In this document: piece after piece, positions 15,011 to 24,342 of the stretch | Numbering within the stretch: the first letter of the stretch is position 1 | Layout of the letters: the number at the start of each line of letters is the position of its first letter | Assembly (NCBI RefSeq): GCF_024298905.1 | Contig: NZ_CP101154.1 | Coordinates: 1,240,001 to 1,304,000 of the forward strand | Direction of reading: 5' to 3' | Length of the DNA: 64,000 nucleotides | Source: Natronomonas marina | Lineage (GTDB): Archaea > Halobacteriota > Halobacteria > Halobacteriales > Haloarculaceae | The notes under the pieces: generated by a model | What the model saw: the letters and a program-made list of their open reading frames with translations, nothing else | Database searches by the model: none | What the model was told of the DNA's origin: nothing | Made by a program: the position numbers and the translations under genes

Positions 15011-15559
15011 ATGAAACACGTCACTGTTCCCGACGACCGCATCGGCGTGCTCATCGGCGAGGGGGGTGAGACCATGCGGGAGATCGAGTCCCGCGCCGAG
15101 GTCCGTCTGGACATCGACAGCGAGACGGGGTCGGTGAAGATCGAGTCCGTCGGCGACCCCATCCTCGGGCTGAAGGGGCCGGACATCGTCGAGGCCATCG
15201 GCCGCGGGTTCGCTCCGGAGGAGGCGATGCGCCTGCTCGACGACGAGATGCAACTGTTCGACATCGTCGACATCGAGGCGGCCACGCGGAACAAGAACGA
15301 CCTCCGGCGGCAGAAGGGCCGTCTCATCGGCGAGGACGGCCGGACCCGCGAACTGATGGAGGAACTCAGCGGTGCCGACGTGGTCATCTACGGAACGACG
15401 CTCGGCATCATCGGCAAGCCCGAACAGGTCGAGGCCGTCCGCAGTGCCGCCGAGATGATACTCGACGGCGCGCCTCACGGGGCGGTCTACTCGTTTCTGG
15501 AGCGCCGCCACAGCGAGATGAAGTCCAACGACATCGAGTACCACCAGTTCACGGGCTGA
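15011..15559 (+). CDS. KH-domain rRNA-processing protein (Pno1/Dim2/Krr1-like)
   Basis: A 182-residue RNA-binding protein with two KH domains. The first carries GVLIGEGGETMREIE (residues 12 to 26, the GxxG loop as GEGG) and the second GRLIGEDGRTRELMEELSG (about 102 to 120). Archaeal members resemble eukaryotic Pno1/Dim2 and Krr1, which act in small-subunit ribosome assembly. In many archaea the gene sits beside eIF1A and the RIO1 kinase; here neither is present. A leaderless TATA box lies about 25 nt upstream. Confidence 0.9.
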   Translation: MKHVTVPDDRIGVLIGEGGETMREIESRAEVRLDIDSETGSVKIESVGDPILGLKGPDIVEAIGRGFAPEEAMRLLDDEMQLFDIVDIEAATRNKNDLRRQKGRLIGEDGRTRELMEELSGADVVIYGTTLGIIGKPEQVEAVRSAAEMILDGAPHGAVYSFLERRHSEMKSNDIEYHQFTG

Positions 15560-15572
15560 GCGCCGGCCGGCT

Positions 15573-15971
15573 TCAGAACGGGGCCTCGGCGTCGTCGGTC
15601 GCTGCGCTTTCTTCCGCTGTCGCGTCCGGAACGTTCAGCGTCTCCGCGAGTTCGCCGCGCTCCTCGAGTTCCGTCAGGATGTCGCTGCCGCCGACGAACT
15701 CGCCGTCGACGAAGGTCTGCGGGATCGTCTCCCAGCCGCTGTGGGCCTCCAGTTCTGCCCGGAAGGCGTCGAGGTTCTGGAGCGTGTCGATCACCTCGAC
15801 GTCGTCGCGGTACTGTTTTATCAGTCCGAGCGCGCGCTCGGAGTAGCCGCACTGCGGCATCAGTTCGTCGCCCTTCATGAACAGTGCGACCTCGTTGTTC
15901 TCGATGGCGCCGTCGACGCGCTGTGCCACCGCGTCGGCGTCGAGTTCGGGTTCGTTCGGGTCGAAGGTCAT
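15573..15971 (-). CDS. Monothiol glutaredoxin-like protein (CGYS)
   Basis: A 132-residue glutaredoxin of the monothiol Grx4/GrxD class, which binds or delivers Fe-S clusters using glutathione-like thiols. The fold is clear: VALFMKGDELMPQCGYSERAL, then WETIPQTFVDGEFVGGSDIL with the cis-proline. The active-site motif is CGYS where most members have CGFS. Haloarchaea use gamma-glutamylcysteine, so the partner thiol probably differs. A disordered acidic tail of about 20 residues follows. The gene converges on the KH-domain gene with 13 nt between stops. Confidence 0.9.
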   Translation of the reverse strand: MTFDPNEPELDADAVAQRVDGAIENNEVALFMKGDELMPQCGYSERALGLIKQYRDDVEVIDTLQNLDAFRAELEAHSGWETIPQTFVDGEFVGGSDILTELEERGELAETLNVPDATAEESAATDDAEAPF

Positions 15972-16160
15972 CGCTACGGCGTTGGCGGGCCCGACGAATA
16001 GGCGTTGTGCCGACGCATTTCGGGGAGATCGTCACCGGATCGTCCCGGGCTGGCGTCGCCGACCGAACTGCGAAAAAGTAATATATAAATATTGTGTGTA
16101 ACGTGTTCACATCCTCACAGCGGCCCCTTCCGGCGGTTTCCGGAGCCGATTTCAGCAACT

Positions 16161-16168
16161 TTTATATA
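16161..16168 (+). promoter_or_regulatory. Thermosome gene TATA box
   Basis: TTTATATA lies about 28 to 35 nt before the ATG at 16196. A second AT-rich tract (16073-16095) lies further upstream and may belong to heat-shock control, as thermosome genes are usually heat-inducible. Confidence 0.7.
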
Positions 16169-16195
16169 GAACCACAGACAATCGTTCAGACGACC

Positions 16196-17896
16196 ATGGC
16201 ACAACAGATGGGCAACCAGCCCCTCATCGTTCTCTCGGAGGAGAGCCAGCGAACGTCCGGGCGCGACGCCCAGTCGATGAACATCACCGCCGGCAAGGCG
16301 GTCGCCGAGTCCGTACGGACGACGCTCGGTCCCAAAGGGATGGACAAGATGCTCGTCGACTCGACGGGCAACGTCGTCGTCACGAACGACGGCGTCACCA
16401 TCCTCGGCGAGATGGACATCGAGCACCCGGCGGCCAACATGATCGTCGAGGTCGCCGAGACACAGGAGGAGGAGGTCGGTGACGGCACGACCACGTCGGT
16501 CGTCATCGCCGGCGAACTCCTCTCGAAGGCCGAGGACCTCCTCGAACAGGACATCCACGCCACCATCCTCGCACAGGGGTACCGGCAGGCCGCCGCCGAG
16601 GCCAAGGAGATTCTCGAGGACATCGCCATCGACGTCGACGCCGACGACACCGAGATCCTCGAGTCCATCGCCGCCACGGCGATGACCGGCAAGGGCGCCG
16701 AGGCCTCGAAGGACCTGCTGGCGGAACTCACCGTCCAGGCCGTCCGTGCGGTCGCCGACGACGGCGACATCGACACGGACAACATCAAGATCGAGAAGGT
16801 CGTCGGCGGCGCCGTCGACGAGTCCGAACTCGTCGAGGGCGTCATCGTGGGCAAGGAGCGCGTCCACGACAACATGCCGTACTTCGCCGAGGACGCCGAC
16901 ATCGCGCTGCTGGACACGCCCATCGAGGTCAAGGAGACCGAGATCGACGCCGAGGTCAACGTCACCGACCCCGATCAGCTCGAGCAGTTCCTCGAGCAGG
17001 AGGAACGCCAACTGCGGGAGATGGTGGACAAGCTCAAGGAGGTCGGCGCTGACGTCGTCTTCTGCCAGAAGGGCATCGACGACATGGCCCAGCACTACCT
17101 CGCCCAGGAGGGCATCATCGCCGTCCGCCGGGCGAAGAAGTCCGACATGAAGGCGCTGGCCCGCTCGACCGGCGGCCGCGTCGTCTCCAACATCGACGAC
17201 ATCACCGAGGAAGACCTCGGCTTCGCCGGCTCCGTCGCCCAGAAGGACATCGCCGGCGAGGAGAAGATCTTCGTCGAGGACGTCGAGGAGGCCCGCGCGG
17301 TCACGCTCATCCTCCGCGGCGGCACCGAGCACGTCGTCGACGAGGTCGAGCGCGCAGTCGAGGACAGCCTCGGCGTCGTCCGCACGACGCTGGACGAGGG
17401 CAAGGTCCTGCCCGGCGGCGGCGCCCCCGAGACGGCGCTGGCGCTCGGCCTGCGTGACTACGCCGACTCCGTCGGCGGCCGCGAGCAGCTGGCCGTCGAG
17501 GCTTTCGCCGACGCCGTCGACGTCATCCCGCGGACGCTGGCGGAGAACGCCGGTCTCGACCCCATCGACTCGCTGGTCGACCTCCGCAGCCAGCACGCCG
17601 ACGACGGCTCCGTCTTCGGGCTGGACGCCTACACCGGCGACGTCGTCGACATGGAAGACGACGGCGTCGTCGAGCCGCTCCGCGTGAAGACCCAGGCCAT
17701 CGAGTCCGCCACCGAGGCGGCCGTGATGATCCTCCGCATCGACGACGTCATCGCCGCCGGCGACCTGAAGGGCGGTAGCTCCGACGACGACGACGGCGAG
17801 GACATGCCCGGCGGTGCCGGCGGCCCCGGCGGCGGCATGGGCGGCATGGGCGGCGGCATGGGCGGCATGGGCGGCGGCATGGGCGGCATGATGTAA
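16196..17896 (+). CDS. Thermosome subunit (group II chaperonin)
   Basis: The thermosome is a double-ring ATP-dependent chaperonin in the cytosol. The 566-residue protein has [16 protein letters not shown] and [11 protein letters not shown] near the N-terminus, the nucleotide motif [16 protein letters not shown], the apical domain with the helical protrusion, and LPGGGAPE in the C-terminal equatorial domain. It ends in the characteristic Gly-Gly-Met repeats (GGMGGM) that extend into the ring cavity. The ATG at 16196 is chosen because the longer frame from 16094 would run through the promoter. Haloarchaea have two or three paralogues; which one this is cannot be told. Confidence 0.97.
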   Translation: MAQQMGNQPLIVLSEESQRTSGRDAQSMNITAGKAVAESVRTTLGPKGMDKMLVDSTGNVVVTNDGVTILGEMDIEHPAANMIVEVAETQEEEVGDGTTTSVVIAGELLSKAEDLLEQDIHATILAQGYRQAAAEAKEILEDIAIDVDADDTEILESIAATAMTGKGAEASKDLLAELTVQAVRAVADDGDIDTDNIKIEKVVGGAVDESELVEGVIVGKERVHDNMPYFAEDADIALLDTPIEVKETEIDAEVNVTDPDQLEQFLEQEERQLREMVDKLKEVGADVVFCQKGIDDMAQHYLAQEGIIAVRRAKKSDMKALARSTGGRVVSNIDDITEEDLGFAGSVAQKDIAGEEKIFVEDVEEARAVTLILRGGTEHVVDEVERAVEDSLGVVRTTLDEGKVLPGGGAPETALALGLRDYADSVGGREQLAVEAFADAVDVIPRTLAENAGLDPIDSLVDLRSQHADDGSVFGLDAYTGDVVDMEDDGVVEPLRVKTQAIESATEAAVMILRIDDVIAAGDLKGGSSDDDDGEDMPGGAGGPGGGMGGMGGGMGGMGGGMGGMM

Positions 17897-18040
17897 TCCC
17901 CGGGCCACGCCACAGCCACACCACCCGACCGACCCTCGTACCGCCTTCCGAACGTTTCTCCATTTATCGAACGCGCAGTGGTTGGTCTCGCAGCCGTCTC
18001 TCGCCGACGCGCTCTACCCTCGCCGTCTTCCCGGAGGCCG

Positions 18041-18586
18041 CTACCAGGGTTCGTCCTTCAGTCCCAGCGCGTACGCGATACCGTTCGTCGAGACGTGCAA
18101 CAGCGGCGTGAGGACGACGACGGCGACGAGGACGGGCAGCGTGAACGTCGCCAGGAACCATTCGGTCGCCACGAGAAGCGTCAGTGCCAGCGAGACGACC
18201 ACGAAGTCCAGCTGGTCGACGCCCGGGAAGGCGGCGCCGCGCTCCCGGCCGGTCCGGCGCTTGAGGAACGACGCGAGAATGTCACCGAGCATCGCACCGA
18301 AGGCGAGCGCCACGGCCGCGAGCAGCGGGAACTCGGGGACGCCGACCCCGGTCGCGTCGGTGGCGACCGGCCGGAGCCGGTTGAGAACTAGGGCGACGGC
18401 GACGCCGACGGCGGTGCCGACGGCGGTCCCTCGCCAGGTCTTGCCGTCGCCGAGGGCGCGCTTCCCGTCCGAGAGGGTCCGACCGCCGTCAATCGGGCGG
18501 CCACCGCCGGCCAGCACCGCCGCGTTGTTCGGGACGTACGCGGGCAGCATCGCCCACACCGCGACGACGACCGTCTCGACTACCAT
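18041..18586 (-). CDS. carS: CDP-archaeol synthase CarS
   Basis: CarS transfers CMP from CTP to digeranylgeranylglyceryl phosphate, giving CDP-archaeol for archaeal phospholipids. The 181-residue membrane protein has about five TM segments and the family motifs [13 protein letters not shown] (residues 12 to 24), [17 protein letters not shown] (about 46 to 55), [17 protein letters not shown] and FPGVDQLDF (about 120 to 128). The length is normal. The start is the ATG at 18586, beginning [11 protein letters not shown]. It is divergent from the proline dehydrogenase gene, with 89 nt between starts. Confidence 0.95.
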   Translation of the reverse strand: MVVETVVVAVWAMLPAYVPNNAAVLAGGGRPIDGGRTLSDGKRALGDGKTWRGTAVGTAVGVAVALVLNRLRPVATDATGVGVPEFPLLAAVALAFGAMLGDILASFLKRRTGRERGAAFPGVDQLDFVVVSLALTLLVATEWFLATFTLPVLVAVVVLTPLLHVSTNGIAYALGLKDEPW

Positions 18587-18675
18587 GTGCCGGGGTCCGC
18601 GCGGCCCGCCTAAAAGACCGGCGAGTCCGCCCGGAAAGGGGTACGCTCTTGAGCAGCCCGGCAGTATTTGCCAGC

Positions 18676-19512
18676 ATGATACCGCCAATCGCCCGACGGT
18701 TCGTCGCCGGCGAGACGGCCGCCGCCGCGATGGACCACGCTCGCCAGCTCAACGACGACGGCGTCGGCGCGATTCTCAACCTCCTCGGCGAGCACTACGA
18801 GGCGCGCGGCCCGGCCGACGAGGACGCCGACACCTACCGCGACCTCCTGGCGGAACTCGGCGCGACGGACCTGGACGCCTGCATCTCGGTGAAGCCCTCA
18901 CAGCTCGGTCTCGACGTCGGCGAGGCACTCTTCCGGGAGAACCTCGGGCGCGTCGTCGACGCCGCCGCGGAGCACGACCGGTTCGTCTGGGTGGACATGG
19001 AGGACCACACGACCACCGACGCGACACTGGACGCCTTCGAGACCCAGGTCCGGCGCTACCCCGAGATGGGGCTCTGCCTGCAGGCGAACCTCGAACGGAC
19101 GCCGGGCGACGTCGAACGGCTGGCGGATTTGCCGGGGAAGGTCCGTCTGGTGAAGGGCGCCTACGAGGAACCGGCCGACATCGCCTACACGGACAAGGCG
19201 CGCGTCGACGCGGCCTACCGCGACCTCCTCGAACTCGCCTTCGAGACGTTCGACGGCGGGGTCGCGGTCGGAAGTCACGACCCCGAGATGATAGCCCTGG
19301 CCGGCGACCTCCACGAGGCGTACGGCACCGACTACGAGGTACAGATGCTGATGGGCGTCCGCGAGGACGCCCAGCGAGAACTGGCCGCCGACGGCGTCAC
19401 CGTCTACCAGTACGCCCCCTACGGGACCCGGTGGCTGTCGTACTTCTACCGTCGCGTCATGGAGCGCAAGGAGAACGCCCTGTTCGCGCTGCGGGCGGTC
19501 GTGAGCGGGTAG
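18676..19512 (+). CDS. Proline dehydrogenase
   Basis: A 278-residue FAD-dependent proline dehydrogenase (PutA domain) that oxidises proline to pyrroline-5-carboxylate. Motifs of the TIM barrel are visible: [11 protein letters not shown] (about 77), [12 protein letters not shown] (about 103), LQANLERT (about 133), [10 protein letters not shown] (about 156) and the C-terminal [22 protein letters not shown]. Length is that of monofunctional PRODH. The ATG at 18676 matches the family start; an ATG 27 nt upstream is less likely. The partner P5C dehydrogenase is not adjacent. Confidence 0.93.
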   Translation: MIPPIARRFVAGETAAAAMDHARQLNDDGVGAILNLLGEHYEARGPADEDADTYRDLLAELGATDLDACISVKPSQLGLDVGEALFRENLGRVVDAAAEHDRFVWVDMEDHTTTDATLDAFETQVRRYPEMGLCLQANLERTPGDVERLADLPGKVRLVKGAYEEPADIAYTDKARVDAAYRDLLELAFETFDGGVAVGSHDPEMIALAGDLHEAYGTDYEVQMLMGVREDAQRELAADGVTVYQYAPYGTRWLSYFYRRVMERKENALFALRAVVSG

Positions 19513-19563
19513 GTCCTCCGGGCGGGACGGCGGGTCGGACGTTCGGGCGGTGGTACGGTGGGG

Positions 19564-20205
19564 TCAGTCGTCGGTGGTCTCCTTCTCGTCGGCCCTGGCG
19601 ACCGGACCGCCCTCCGTCACGTCGATGGCGATGCCTGTGTTCTGGTTCTCGCCGAAGCCGGCGCTGAGGATTCGCGTCAGGGCGTCCTCCACGCTCTCGT
19701 TTACCTCCTCGTACTGGTCGGGTTCGACCTCGACGACGAAGCCGGTCGTGATGTTGGGGGCGGTCGGCAAAAAGAGGACATCTCGGCCGTCCGGCGTCGT
19801 CTTTCCCGTCTTGAACGCCGTCATCCGCATCCCGTTCCAGGTCTCTATCTTCACGGGCGTCTGGAGGTCCTCGGGACCGGAGACCGCGGTCTCGACGGCC
19901 ATCTTCGAGGCGTTGTAGACGACGCGGAGCCCCGGCAACTGGTTCATGATATTGTCGAGGGCGGCCTCCAGAAGGTCACCCAGCGTGGTCCGCATCAGGT
20001 ACCCGATGGAGAGGACCAGGAGTGCGAACAGCACGAGCGTGATGGCCACCTGGACGATGGGGTCCTGGTTGGTCAGCACGCTATCGACGTAGGGGATGCT
20101 CGCTATGGTCCGGTAGATGACGGCGACGACGTACGCCGTGACGATGAGGGGCACGAGGATGACGAGCCCGCTCGCGATGTCTCGCTTCCAGGAGGACGGC
20201 AGCAT
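19564..20205 (-). CDS. DUF502 family membrane protein
   Basis: A 213-residue protein of the DUF502 family: two TM helices (residues 10 to 32 and 52 to 72), then a soluble beta-rich domain with IPGLRVVY-like NQLPGLRVVYNASKM, FKTGKTTPDGRDVLFLPTAPN and TGFVVEVEPDQYEEVN. Members are found in bacteria, archaea and plants (LIKE-COV), with a suspected role in membrane trafficking or envelope integrity; no reaction is known. The acidic tail is typical of halophiles. It is convergent with proline dehydrogenase. Confidence 0.9.
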   Translation of the reverse strand: MLPSSWKRDIASGLVILVPLIVTAYVVAVIYRTIASIPYVDSVLTNQDPIVQVAITLVLFALLVLSIGYLMRTTLGDLLEAALDNIMNQLPGLRVVYNASKMAVETAVSGPEDLQTPVKIETWNGMRMTAFKTGKTTPDGRDVLFLPTAPNITTGFVVEVEPDQYEEVNESVEDALTRILSAGFGENQNTGIAIDVTEGGPVARADEKETTDD

Positions 20206-20297
20206 TCGTTTCCATATTCGCCTACCGTGTATTCAGGGCTTCGACCGAGCAGCTCCCGGTCGGGCCGGCACCGACGCGCCGAGGCTCGACCGGCCGC

Positions 20298-21665
20298 TCA
20301 CTCCGAGGGGAGGCTCCCGCGCTCCTCGAGCATCGAGGCCGCCCGCTCGGCCCAGCCGCCCCCGTAGAAGCCGACGGTGACGACGAGCGCCATCCAGACG
20401 AACGTCAGCCCGATCCCGGCGTACGCGCCGACGACGCCGTACCCGAGCACGACGCCGACCAGGTAGGTGAACCCGAGCATGAAGAGGGCCATCCCGGAGG
20501 TACGTGCGAGGAAGGGCAGGCGCGTCTCGCTGGCGCCCGCCAGCGACCCCTGTAGCACCGCGAACGTGACGAGGAATGGCGCGGTGAGCCCGTAGACGCG
20601 GGCGAAGTTCGTCGCGTGCCGGGCGGTGGTTGCGTCGTCGGCGAACGCCGAGACGACGGGCTCGGCCGCGACGGCCAGCAGCGCGCCGACGCTCCCGACC
20701 GTCAGGGCGCCGAGCGCGACGGTCGCCCAGCCCCGGAACCGGGCCTCGGCTGGATCGCTTTCGCCGAGCGATTGCCCCACGAGCACGCTCGCGCCAACGT
20801 AGAACCCCCGGGAGAGCGGCCCAGTCACCTGCTGGTAGAGCCGGCGGCCGATGTGGAATGCGGCGTTTATCTCCGTCCCGAAGCCGAGCAGGATGGCGTT
20901 GAGCGGGAACTCCGCCAGCGTCGAGGCGAGGCCCTCGGCGACCGACGGCGCGCTCACGCGGAGCAACTGGCTGGTGATGACGAGGTCCCGTGGTCGGGTG
21001 AGGTTCGCGTCGGCCCAGTCGGTCGCGAGCGCGACGAGGAGCATCGTCGCGGTGAACACGTTCGCGGTCGCCGTCGAGATTCCGACGCCAACGACGGCCA
21101 GCCGCGGCGCCCCGAACAGCCCCAGTCCGAGGATCACCGACCCGGCGATGTTGAGGCCGTTGGCGACGATGTTGACGTACATCGGCGTTCGCGTGTCGCC
21201 CGTCCCCTGGAGCGAGCGGGCGGCGATGAGACCGACGTGACGGGCGGGAGCCGTCGCAAGGACGATAGCGAGGTACCGCCCGCCGACGCGGGCGACCTCC
21301 GCGGGCGCACCGAGCAGCGCGATCGCGGGTCGACCGAACGAGACGCCGAGAACGGCGAAGGGGACGCCGACGACGGCGCCGACGACGAGCGCCTGCGAGA
21401 TGGCCTCGTCGCGGTTCGCGGTCGCGCCGCTCCCGGTGTCCTGCGAGGACAGCGCGATTGCACCGCTGCCCATCCCGAGGCCAACCCACAGGGGGAACCT
21501 GGCGTAGAGGTCCGCGAGACCGATCGCCGCGACGGCCACCGGCGAGAACAGCGCCGTCACGACGATGTCGACGGTCCGCATCAGCGTCCGCGTCGTCTGC
21601 TCGACCATCACCGGCCACGACAGCGACAGGACGCGGCGCCACACCGACAGGAGCCGCTCGCGCAT
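20298..21665 (-). CDS. MATE family efflux transporter
   Basis: A 455-residue multidrug and toxin extrusion antiporter with about 12 TM helices in two homologous halves. The N-terminal half shows the usual PVMVEQTTRTLMRTVDIVVTALFSP and GLADLYARFPLWVGLGMGSGA; the middle shows LQGTGDTRTPMYVNIVANGLNIAGSVIL, and the second half repeats the same pattern (LQGSLAGASETRLPFLA). MATE pumps use proton or sodium gradients; in a haloarchaeon sodium is likely but not proven. The gene is divergent from a gamma-glutamylcyclotransferase-like gene 63 nt away. Confidence 0.93.
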   Translation of the reverse strand: MRERLLSVWRRVLSLSWPVMVEQTTRTLMRTVDIVVTALFSPVAVAAIGLADLYARFPLWVGLGMGSGAIALSSQDTGSGATANRDEAISQALVVGAVVGVPFAVLGVSFGRPAIALLGAPAEVARVGGRYLAIVLATAPARHVGLIAARSLQGTGDTRTPMYVNIVANGLNIAGSVILGLGLFGAPRLAVVGVGISTATANVFTATMLLVALATDWADANLTRPRDLVITSQLLRVSAPSVAEGLASTLAEFPLNAILLGFGTEINAAFHIGRRLYQQVTGPLSRGFYVGASVLVGQSLGESDPAEARFRGWATVALGALTVGSVGALLAVAAEPVVSAFADDATTARHATNFARVYGLTAPFLVTFAVLQGSLAGASETRLPFLARTSGMALFMLGFTYLVGVVLGYGVVGAYAGIGLTFVWMALVVTVGFYGGGWAERAASMLEERGSLPSE

Positions 21666-21727
21666 CGGCGGTCCTTCGGACGCCCCCGGTTAGACCTTTC
21701 TTGTAGCGGCGACGCCAACGCGACCCC

Positions 21728-22108
21728 ATGGACGCCTTCGTCTACGGGACGCTCCGGGACCCGGACCGGGCCCGCGAGGTGCTCGGGCACGCCGATTTCG
21801 GGCCGGACGCACGGCTCGTCGGTCTCCGTCGCGTCGAGAGCCGGTATCCGACGCTCGCGCCGGGCGGGGAGACTGAGGGGCGGGTGCTACGGCTGGCCGA
21901 GGGCGACCTTGATACGCTCGACGCCTACGAGGGTCTCGACCGGGGGCTCTACGTCCGCGTCCGGGTGCCGAGCGACCGCGGCGAGGTGTGGACCTACGTC
22001 GGCGACCCCGACGCTCTCGGGGTGGATGTCACCTGGCCGGGCGACGGTGTCCTCCGGAACCGCGTCGAACGGTACGTCGAGGAACGCGACGTCCGCGTCG
22101 AACTGTAA
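21728..22108 (+). CDS. Gamma-glutamylcyclotransferase-like (AIG2-like) protein
   Basis: A 126-residue protein of the GGCT/AIG2 fold. The N-terminal substrate loop AFVYGTLRDP (residues 3 to 12) is diagnostic, and the middle GRVLRLAEGDLDTLDAYEGLDRGLYVRV contains the family's catalytic-glutamate region (YEG). Members cyclise gamma-glutamyl amines or amino acids. Haloarchaea accumulate gamma-glutamylcysteine, so turnover of that thiol is conceivable but not shown. Single gene, divergent from the MATE pump. Confidence 0.87.
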   Translation: MDAFVYGTLRDPDRAREVLGHADFGPDARLVGLRRVESRYPTLAPGGETEGRVLRLAEGDLDTLDAYEGLDRGLYVRVRVPSDRGEVWTYVGDPDALGVDVTWPGDGVLRNRVERYVEERDVRVEL

Positions 22109-22240
22109 CGAGCAGGCGGGACATCGCTTTTGTGACAGCCCGTGTCCCGCACTATCGCTTCGGCGGACTGCCGGCAATCGTCAGCGCACGGGCACGGTGG
22201 TCCCGTCCCGGTACTTGAATACAGGGGTGTGGCGTCGGGC

Positions 22241-22975
22241 TCAGAAGGAGACGTTCGTCTCGGTGCCTTCGGTCGCCTCTTCGAGGCCGTCCTCGGCCAC
22301 GTCGTCGGTGAACTGCTCGCTCATCTCGGTCTCGAGGAGGACGTCCTCGAACTCGCTTTGGAAGCGTTCGCTGACGCGTCGTGATTCGTTTTGGGCCTCG
22401 ACGACCCGGCGATACCGCCGGACCGTCGACGCGGAGACGTCGAGGCGCTCGGCGATCTCGCTCGTGGGGTACTCCTCGGCGAGCAACTCCCGGAGGTCGG
22501 TGAGTTCGAAGGGGGGGTCGGTATCCCGGTCGCGGACGAGATGGAGGTCCATACGGGCGCGGAAGACGTCGAGGCGCTCGGCGATCTCGCTCGTGGGGTA
22601 CTCCTCGGCGAGCAACTCCCGGAGGTCGGTGAGTTCGAAGGGGGGGTCGGTATCCCGGTCGCGGACGAGATGGAGGTCCATACGGGCGCGGAAGACGTCG
22701 CGGCGCGAGACGTCGAGGGCGTCGGCGATAGCGGCGTCGGAGTCGCCCTCGTAGAACCGTTCGACGACCCCTGCGAGTTCCTCGTCGGACAGCGCGGTCT
22801 CGAACTCGTGGTCGGCCCGCATCCGCTCGACTATCTCGACGAGTCGTTCCTCGGACGCGCGCTCGGCGGTCAGCGAGCCTCGGGGTTCCTCTTGGGTTTC
22901 TGTCACGGTATCTTCGTCCGCGACATCCTTGAATATATCCCGCAACTCTTCCGTGTTTTCGGTCACAGTGGCCAT
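22241..22975 (-). CDS. Conditioned-medium-induced protein 4-like HTH protein with internal duplication
   Basis: A 244-residue acidic protein resembling the haloarchaeal family annotated as conditioned medium-induced protein 4. The N-terminus TEELRDIFKDVADEDTVTETQEE is the family signature. The core carries two helix-turn-helix-like units: DAAIADALDVSRRDVFRARM (about 78 to 98) and TSEIAERLDVSASTVRRYRR (about 170 to 190). A 43-residue block (DVFRARMDLHLVRDRD to SEIAERL) occurs twice in a row, about residues 92 to 134 and 135 to 177, from a perfect DNA duplication. A TATA box (TATATAA) about 22 nt upstream suggests a leaderless transcript. A regulatory role is inferred from the HTH units. Confidence 0.75.
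   Translation of the reverse strand: MATVTENTEELRDIFKDVADEDTVTETQEEPRGSLTAERASEERLVEIVERMRADHEFETALSDEELAGVVERFYEGDSDAAIADALDVSRRDVFRARMDLHLVRDRDTDPPFELTDLRELLAEEYPTSEIAERLDVFRARMDLHLVRDRDTDPPFELTDLRELLAEEYPTSEIAERLDVSASTVRRYRRVVEAQNESRRVSERFQSEFEDVLLETEMSEQFTDDVAEDGLEEATEGTETNVSF
22435..22700. repeat. Perfect 129-bp tandem duplication inside a gene
   Basis: Bases 22435-22571 and 22564-22700 are identical, with period 129 bp (exactly 43 codons). The shared junction sequence is AGACGTCG, an 8-bp microhomology at each border. No substitution separates the copies, so the event is recent or the copies are being homogenised. Confidence 0.95.
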
Positions 22976-23056
22976 TTAATTGTGTCTTGACAATATATAA
23001 ACGTATCGTTCGCTGTCAATCGGTACAGTGAAGTCGGTTGACGAGCGAGGCCGCTC

Positions 23057-23647
23057 ATGGCCGATGCCACGACTTCCGAGGTCGACCTCGTCGGCGACGA
23101 AACCACGCTCAACATCGCGCGGGCGGCGCTGTTCGCGGCGCTGACGGGCGCGTTCGCGTTCGTCTCGTTCCCGATTCCCGTGACGTCCATCAACGTGACG
23201 CTACAGGTTCTCGGCGTGTTCCTCGCGGGAATCCTGCTCGGCCCGGTGTGGGGCGGGGGCGCGATGGTCCTGTACCTGGCGGCGGGCGCCGTCGGCGCGC
23301 CCGTCTTCGAGGGCGGTTCGGCGGGGCTCGCCAACCTCCTCGGCGGCGACCCGTCCTTCGGCTACCTCTGGTCGTACCCGCCGGCGGCGGCCCTCGTCGG
23401 CTACGTCGTTCACGGTACGTCGGAACTCCGGGAGCCGTCGGCGGTTCCCGTTTCACGGCTCGTGGCCGCGATGACCGCCGGAACCGTCGTCATCTACGCC
23501 CTCGGGACTCTCGGTATCATGTACGTCCAGGCCATCGGTCCGGTCGCGGCCATCCTGGCGGGCGTGGTGCCGTTCGTCCCCGCCGAGATAATCAAGATGG
23601 TCGCCGCAATCCTCGTCGTGCAGACCGACGCCATCCGCGCCGGATGA
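23057..23647 (+). CDS. bioY: Biotin ECF transporter S component BioY
   Basis: BioY is the membrane subunit that binds biotin in energy-coupling factor transporters. The 196-residue protein has about six TM helices with the family features FPIPVTSINVTLQVLGVFLAGILLGP (residues 38 to 63), the GAPVFEGGSAGLANLLGG loop, and FVPAEIIKMVAAIL near the C-terminus. The stop overlaps the start of the ATPase gene (ATGA), beginning a three-gene operon bioY-bioM-bioN. The start at 23057 sits 17 bp after an upstream TGA and gives a normal N-terminus. Confidence 0.95.
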   Translation: MADATTSEVDLVGDETTLNIARAALFAALTGAFAFVSFPIPVTSINVTLQVLGVFLAGILLGPVWGGGAMVLYLAAGAVGAPVFEGGSAGLANLLGGDPSFGYLWSYPPAAALVGYVVHGTSELREPSAVPVSRLVAAMTAGTVVIYALGTLGIMYVQAIGPVAAILAGVVPFVPAEIIKMVAAILVVQTDAIRAG

Positions 23648-24342
23648 TACGGACGGACGGGCTGACCCACCGCTACGGCGACACCACCGCCGTCGACGGC
23701 GTCTCCCTCACCGTCGAGGACGGTTCCTTTCTCGTCCTGGCGGGCGCCAACGGCTCCGGCAAGACGACCCTCGTCAGGCACTTCAACGGTCTCCTCGAAC
23801 CGGACGAGGGCGAGGTGTACGTCGACGGCGACCCGGTCGGCGAGGACCTGGTGGCGGCCAGAACCGCCGTCGGGATGGTCTTCCAGAACCCCCGTGACTG
23901 CTTCGTCGCCGCCACCGTCGGCGCCGACGTCGCCTTCGGCCCGGAGAACCTGGGACTGCCCCGCGAGGAGATAGACGCCCGCGTCGGGTCGGCGCTGTCG
24001 GCGGTCGGGATGGCCGACCGGCTGGACGAACGCATCGACCGGCTCTCGGGCGGCGAGCAGGCCCGGGTCGCCATCGCCGGCGCGCTGGCCATGGAGCCGT
24101 CCCACCTCGTGCTGGACGAACCGTTCACCGGGCTGGACTGGCCCGCGAGGGAGCAACTGTTCGACCGCCTCGCGTCCCTCCACGAGACCGGAACGAGCGT
24201 CGTCGTCGTCACCCACGACCTCGGAGCGGTGAGCGAACTCGCCGACAGGGTGGTCGTCCTCGCCGACGGCGAGATCGCCGTCGACGGCCCGCCCGCGGCG
24301 GTCGAGTCGGACCTGGAGGCGCTCGACGTCCGGCCGCCATGA
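23644..24342 (+). CDS. bioM: Biotin ECF transporter ATPase BioM (EcfA)
   Basis: An ABC ATPase of 232 residues that powers the ECF transporter. Walker A is GANGSGKTT (about 34 to 42), the Q-loop is VFQNPRDCFV (about 79), the signature is LSGGEQARVAIA (about 137), Walker B is LVLDEPFTGLD (about 156), and the H-switch is VVVVTHDLG (about 185). The ATG overlaps the bioY stop and its own stop overlaps the bioN start, so expression is coupled. A single ATPase implies a homodimer, as in the three-component BioMNY systems. Confidence 0.95.
   Translation: MIRTDGLTHRYGDTTAVDGVSLTVEDGSFLVLAGANGSGKTTLVRHFNGLLEPDEGEVYVDGDPVGEDLVAARTAVGMVFQNPRDCFVAATVGADVAFGPENLGLPREEIDARVGSALSAVGMADRLDERIDRLSGGEQARVAIAGALAMEPSHLVLDEPFTGLDWPAREQLFDRLASLHETGTSVVVVTHDLGAVSELADRVVVLADGEIAVDGPPAAVESDLEALDVRPP

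Noticed and set aside
17790-17896. Tandem Gly-Gly-Met repeat at the thermosome 3' end
   Set aside because: This is the normal C-terminal tail of group II chaperonins, not a separate repeat element.
16115-17908. Very long antisense open frame opposite the thermosome gene
   Set aside because: High-GC haloarchaeal genes often leave the complementary strand open; the antisense protein has abnormal composition and no family, while the sense frame is an obvious chaperonin.
22435-22700. CRISPR-like direct repeat
   Set aside because: Only two adjacent copies of 129 bp, inside a coding frame and without spacers; it is a tandem gene-internal duplication.
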